Below are positions 58,995 to 64,000 of a DNA stretch of 64,000 bases, piece after piece. The notes beneath the pieces are model-generated. The model worked only from the letters and a program-made list of their open reading frames with translations, was not told the origin of the DNA and did not search any database. The stretch is from assembly GCF_000224145.3 (NCBI RefSeq), contig NC_020166.2, forward strand, positions 3,580,948-3,644,947, in the 5' to 3' direction. The position numbers and the translations under genes were made by a program. Within the stretch, counting starts at the first letter, position 1. The number at the start of each line of letters is the position of its first letter. This stretch comes from Ciona intestinalis. Taxonomy: Eukaryota > Chordata > Ascidiacea > Phlebobranchia > Cionidae.

Positions 58995-61900
58995 TTATGG
59001 TTTATGGCCCATTGCCATGGCACGTATGTATTCCTCCTGTAATGCTGCCCTGTGCTCCATAAGCTGCTGCTCATGAGCCACTGCTTGTAAGTGATGTGTT
59101 GCTGATAGATATTGCTGTAGAGGGTCAATAGGTCGGCCAGGCATAGTTGGTTGTGGGACAGGCATGGCTGGATTTGGCATGATTGGAGTTGGCCCACGAA
59201 AACCTTGTAAGCTTAGCATTTGGTTCGTAACTGATGCTAAAAAAAATTACAAAATCACAATTTAAAATTTACTACTAAATTATATTATATCTCACAGTAT
59301 GACATTGATTATCGAACAAATATTGTTTTTATAAAGAATTTAATTAAAACGTCACAAGAACAAACATAACAAAGCATTTTGTAGTATATTACAACACAAG
59401 ATGTAGGGGCAAAGTCCGTGTGCAAAGACTAATCACATATGGTATGTGTTGCCTTTGTTTGAATAGGGATCTAGAACAAACTTACCAGCGTGTAATGGAT
59501 CTAAACCAGATGCGAGCGCTTGTTGGGATTGTGCTTGTAATGCCATCACTGCATAAGGATGGAGCATGGCCTCGTTGACCCCACCCGGTGGGTGAACCAT
59601 GTTCAAGGGCATCGGTCCAGCACCAGCATTTGGCTGATGCAAATGTAGATGGGAATGTATGTGTGAATGCTGATGACTGTGCAGTAACTCCATCCGATAT
59701 TGCTCAATTGCTGCGAGCCTGGTGGGTTGTTACAAATAAGTGGGTTTATAAATTGTACTTTTTGGGGTGCAATATATGTATAGTGTAGTGGGGGAAGACG
59801 AGACACCTTTTTTAACTGAGTGCAACATACGTATAGTGTAGTGGGGGAAGACGGGACACCTTTAGCAAATAACATCCAAATATCCCGATCTTGTTTTAAA
59901 CGATTAACACAGTCTATGGAAGTCGTGAAAATACGGTTTTGTAAAGCTTTGAATGTTATTTATTTACTGCTAAATGGGAATAGAAAATAGAATAAAAAGG
60001 TGTTCCATCTTCCCCCTCCCAACTGAACCGTTTTTGCTTGATTTATTACCTTTATTTCTTTATTTGCCAAATACCCATATAAAAATTAATTACAACCATA
60101 TAACAGATATTTGGTCATTGTTTTAATTGTTTCGTTTATTTAGCACTGAAATACAAATCTCCAAACCTTTCGGAAGAAATTCTTTCATTAGCAGCTTGGT
60201 GGGCAGAGAAGTCTGGGTGAATTATTGGAGAAAAACCTGGAATTTGTGGAGATGTTGCTGGCATTCCTACCACTGCTCCTGGGTTCAATAATTTATTAGT
60301 CAGATATTTTAATAACACAAATTCCTACTTTTGTTTCCTATGTTTCAATGAATAAATATTTAGATATTTTAGAATGATGATCATATTTTTTTGAGATAAT
60401 CATATAAATTCTAAACACTGCTCATGTATTTCAATAATTGAACAATCAGATATTTTAATCACATGTGGAATGAAAGTAAACAATGGGGAAGAAGTAGCTG
60501 TTATTAATACCAGTAAATCTCTATGCATCATACTATAAATATTTTGTTAAAGTTTTCTGTTGTGTAGTTGAACACATGTGCTGCTTTATCTGTATTTTTT
60601 TATTCTTTTGTGGGTGATTCATTCTTCTTAAGTTTTTTTTTTTCCTCTGTGTCAAAGACCTGGGATTTAGGCCAGATTTGGCCCATTACCCCAGCACCGG
60701 AAAGCTCATTTAGGTCCTTCATGCTACCGTGACAGCACATTGCAGTCAGACACATAATTTTTCGCATCATTTTTTTGTTCTGCATTATTTGTCTTGCACA
60801 ATAATGAAAAACAAACCAACCTGGTGGGTAAGCTTGTCGAAGTTGTTCAATCACTTGAGGGTTGAGACTTTGTACAGCGGAAGGGTGACCGGGCGGAATC
60901 GTCACTCCATGATGACTCGTGGATAAATGATCAAGCGATTCAAGCAACTTTAAGTTTTCCAAACCAGGCTTCGGTAATCTTTCCCTCATCTCACGTTCCC
61001 GTAATTCGCGCTCTCTTAACTCTCTACCAGCATGCTAATGCAAAAAGTAAAAACTTTGCATAAAATGAATTCAACGAATAATGTGTAATTTTAACAGATG
61101 TTTATTCAGGCTAAAGATGGTGTCATTACCCATTTAATATCTTAATGTTCAGTCACATAGGAATTCACAATGCATTTGGTTGCACATAGGAATTTATAAT
61201 ACATTTGGTTGCACATAGGAATTCACAATGCATTTGGTTGCACATAGAAATTCATAATGCATTTGGTTGCACACAGAAATTCATAATGCATTTGGTTGGA
61301 CATAGAAATTCATAATGCATTTGGTTGCACATAGAAATTCATAATGCATTTGATTGCACATAGAAATTTACAATGCATTTGGTTGCACATAGGAATTTAT
61401 AATGCATTTGGTTGCACATAGAAATTTATAATGCATTTGGTTGCACATAGGAATTCACAATGCATTTGGTTACACATAGAAATTCATAATGCATTTGGTT
61501 GCACATAGGAATTTATAATGCATTTGGTTTTACATAGAAATTCACAATGCATTTGGTTGCATTTATTGAATTAAGCAAGAAAAACATAAATATCGAAAAA
61601 GGAAATGTTTACCTGGCCAGAGTAAGGATAGAGAGGCATAGCAGACATTGCATCTCTTTGTGCATCATAAGTGCCAGCATATTGACGTAATGTACGTAAA
61701 GCTGGGGTGCCTGGTCCAAGTGCAGCGTATGAGCTGTGTGATGGTGCAGGCCTGCTGGGAAAGTTACAAACGGATAGATACAGAACTTGAGATGAATTAG
61801 AGAATAGATGACATTATTTGTCTTCATATGAATTATACACACATTTTAAGACTGTGTTATTGTATTGATTGGAAATGTTAGTATATGTAACAAATTTTTG

Positions 61901-63945
61901 TAAGAACGTTAGTGGAAAAGATTTGTCACAATTTGTGTGAAAAGTGTAGAAATGCTTACTAATATAATGTTGATTTTAAAGCAATGTGTAGTTTAATACA
62001 AATAAAGGATTTAAAGTATTAAATAGTTTGATACAAATATAGCAGGGAGGGAAAAGATGGGACACCTTAGGGGAAAGATGGGACACCCTTACATAAAATA
62101 TAGATATCCTGATCGTGTTTTAAACAATTACCAATAGTCTATGGAAGTCATGAGGATTACAGTTTTATAGTTCTTTAAATGTTCGTTCTTTACTATCAAA
62201 TAGGACGAAAAAATATATTTGAAAAGTGTCCCATCTTCCCCCACCCACCCTACTATATAAGGTTTGAAAGTTTGAGTTATTTACCTGTGTGGTTCATAAG
62301 GTGTAGAAGTGCATGGAGATGAACGAGGGACAGATTGAACACTGCTTGTCGGTCTTGGGGTGTGCGCATGAGGGTCTTCTCTCTTTGCAGAATTAGGTTC
62401 ATGAAACTAAAATGTAAAATAAGTTTAAAATGCAAAGGTTGCGGAATATTATTAACTTTGTTGAAATTAAAATATTTAAAATAATTTCAAACATGAGTAA
62501 ATTTACGCCTTTATTTGTAAAGTAATATTAATATTTACTTAAAAGTCAATTACAAATAATAAAGAAAATGGAATTTAAATTAAAAGAACATGTGTGGTCC
62601 ATTGGTCCATTGATTGGAGCAAAGTCCATTTAAATGTGTGCCTCAAGCAAACATAGGAACGGGAGGCTGTATTTTAATTCCTAATTACCCTGGTCGATTT
62701 TATTCTTCTTTTTATGGTAACCTTTTATATAGATAATAAGAGCAACCAAAAAAAAAAAAACTTACAATTTATTGAATTTAAAAACAAATTTTACAATTTA
62801 TTAATTTAAGTAATGCAACCTGAATTAAAAATGACTATCAAACACAGCAGAATACATGACGTTTTATACCAATAAACTAAAGTGTACGTATTCCACCAAC
62901 CAACCAAGAGACAGATGTTTTGTTTATTATCATACACTTTGTGCTTATTCATTATTCATGTATTGATTTACCTTGGCGGGCCTTGGGTGCTCTCTATCTC
63001 TATCGTGTGACGGGCGATGCTGTGGAGTCCGCTGTTGCTGAGGATGTTGGAATCCTCCTGAAGAGTGAGGCTCCGGATGTTTTACTAGCTTGGGTGAAAC
63101 TTTTACATCTTTCGGAGGTATCCAGATGTAATCAGTACGTGAGCACACACTGTTAGGATAAAATGCAAACCTGAAAGAAAATAAAGTTTAACTTATTATT
63201 TATTTACTTACAAAAGTTTTATAATTGTGTAAAACACCCACAGTGCCAAATTCTGCTTAATAATGGCGTCACAGTGGTGCAATTTATTTTTTATTAAGTC
63301 TAGTAACAATCAGAGCTAAATATTAAAATTAGTCTTTGTATATTGTCACAAATTTATGCTGCCATTGCATTGGGTGTTGTTGTTGTCTTTATATTTCGTG
63401 CACATTGGTTTCTGAGCCGATCTATATGCTTATCCAGAAGGATAATTGCGTATCGCGGAAGTCGTGGAAGGTAACCGCAATGTCTGGAGCCAGACCAAAC
63501 ACCCCTGCTGCTGCGTATCTAGACGCTGCAGTTATCACGCTGTTCATTTTTGTGTGTCTTTCGTCGTGAAATTGTTGCCTATATAAGCGTGTTGTGGTCC
63601 TTAATAACGGGACGAAAAGAGATGACAATATAGAGAATGAATAAATGAATCAATAGAGAAGGAAATATAGTCAAGTGCTGCCTAAGTTATGTTGTTGAAA
63701 TTACGAGAAACGCGCATAACATTTTAGCTACGGTGATTTAATGTGACTAGTTTCAAGACACCTTCGATGGTTAATTCCAACTAAGAACCCGTCCGTCACG
63801 CATAAAAACGTTACATATATGTTCTAACAATGTAAATAGTCCATGAAATATCTTACTTTGTCTTTTTACCAAAGAGAATAGTTTCAGGAGAAGAAGGCAA
63901 TTGTCGATGGTTCCCATGATCATATCGGAAGCTTGGTGGTAAACT
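58995..63945 (-). CDS. RERE: Atrophin/RERE transcriptional corepressor, C-terminal half (5' partial)
   Basis: Nuclear receptor corepressor of the atrophin family. Exons read on the minus strand: 63857-63945, 62972-63170, 62285-62406, 61613-61754, 60821-61034, 60167-60278, 59486-59718, 58995-59236 (stop TAA 58995-58997). Frames are continuous. Family hallmarks: CSRTDYIWIPPKDVK (cf. NSCARTDLYFMPL), ALGPGTPALRTLRQYA (cf. GPDTPALRTLSEYA), RELRERELREREMRERL (the RE-repeat), HSHIHSHLHLHQ (histidine repeat), and the Gln-rich tail LQAVAHEQQLMEHRAALQEE. The N-terminal BAH, ELM2, SANT and GATA-type parts, if present, lie right of the window, so RERE versus short ATN1-type cannot be decided here; invertebrates usually have one atrophin. 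Introns carry a minisatellite, TIR elements and a MIEN1 exon fragment. Confidence 0.9.
59770..60030. mobile_element. G-rich TIR element, copy 3 with doubled left end
   Basis: Left TIR-like GTAGTGGGGGAAGACGAGAC at 59787 and again GTAGTGGGGGAAGACGGGAC at 59837. The right end GTGTTCCATCTTCCCCCTCC is at about 60000-60020. The core ACCTTTAGCAAATAACATCC is the inverse of copies 1 and 2. Probably one element inserted in or beside another, in a RERE intron. Confidence 0.7.
60484..60600 (+). pseudogene. Fragment of MIEN1 exon 4 plus 3' UTR
   Basis: AATGGGGAAGAAGTAGCTGT and TATTAATACCAGTAAATCTC match the last MIEN1 exon (AATGGGGAAGAAGTCGCTGC ...), continuing through ATGCATCATACTATAAAT and the 3' UTR words ACATGTGCTGCTTTATCTGT. 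Similarity stops before the SECIS. It lies in a RERE intron, in forward orientation, with several substitutions, so it is a dead duplicate. Confidence 0.8.
60640..60760 (-). repeat. Dispersed repeat tail
   Basis: Contains CTGGGATTTAGGCCAGATTT, GGCCCATTACCCCAGCACCG and AGCTCATTTAGGTCCTTCAT, the same family as 26040 and, inverted, 27235 and 31200. It abuts the MIEN1 fragment and the 60821 exon. Confidence 0.6.
61145..61562. repeat. 29-30 bp minisatellite
   Basis: About 14 copies of GCACATAGRAATTCATAATG followed by CATTTGGTT, with variation at a few sites, in the RERE intron between exons 60821-61034 and 61613-61754. Confidence 0.92.
62038..62262. mobile_element. G-rich TIR element, copy 4
   Basis: Left end GAGGGAAAAGATGGGACACC with a repeated GGGGAAAGATGGGACACCCT, right end GTGTCCCATCTTCCCCCACC followed by CACCCTACTATA. 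The core contains CTATCAAATAGGACGAAAAA, as in the other copies. It is in a RERE intron, about 25 bp from the 62285 exon. Confidence 0.75.
63171..63856. other. RERE intron, nothing recognised
   Basis: AT-rich intron. A short overlapping ORF pair around 63336-63628 shows no family resemblance. No repeat family of this window was seen in it. Confidence 0.4.
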
Positions 63946-64000
63946 CTACAAATGTATCGACTATTAAAACTTATATTGTACTTAAACTAGCACAGTGAAT

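Noticed and set aside
61145..61562. Possible CRISPR-like repeat array
   Set aside because: No spacers between the 29-30 bp units; a simple minisatellite.

Overview
The window looks like ascidian tunicate nuclear DNA, most probably Ciona or a close relative. Evidence seen: AT-rich sequence, many short introns with GT/AG borders, chordate gene families (RNF213, atrophin/RERE, MIEN1, EFHD, GRWD1), and many copies of a short tRNA-derived SINE ending in a TTCA-rich tail. The species call is inference. Exon borders were placed by hand from splice sites and reading-frame continuity, so allow an error of a few bases.

Layout. (1) 1-1674: inverted/tandem copies of one ~290 bp repeat. (2) 1675-35682, minus strand: a giant RNF213 orthologue in about 59 exons. 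It has a low-complexity N-terminus, CBM20 domain, helical N-arm, AAA+ core, RING and RZ zinc finger. One 7.3 kb exon carries AAA3, AAA4, RING and RZ. The last C-terminal exons lie off the left edge. (3) 36676-41453, minus: six exons resembling part of the RNF213 N-arm and ending in a stop; either a separate upstream gene or an unusual 5' extension. (4) 41.5-43.5 kb: non-coding, with a terminal-inverted-repeat element holding a tRNA-like sequence and telomere-like repeats. (5) 43679-44980, plus: intronless GRWD1. (6) 45848-49128, minus: EFHD (swiprosin), five exons. (7) 49.1-54.4 kb: intergenic, with a ~1 kb palindrome, G-rich TIR elements and a tandem repeat. (8) 54480-55904, plus: a truncated EFHD copy, part of a large inverted duplication of the EFHD locus. 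(9) 57010-58337, plus: a MIEN1/SelW-family selenoprotein with an in-frame UGA (CxxU) and a SECIS-like hairpin in its 3' UTR. (10) 58995-63945, minus: the C-terminal half of an atrophin/RERE corepressor, running off the right edge.

The genes do not form one pathway. The closest thing to a system is the RNF213 locus: a likely N-arm paralogue just upstream on the same strand, a splice acceptor abutting the RNF213 start codon (as in trans-spliced downstream genes), a UBA-like insert absent from the human protein as I recall it, and a candidate frameshift in one AAA-region exon. The best-supported surprise is the selenocysteine MIEN1, plus a decayed copy of its last exon inside the neighbouring atrophin gene.
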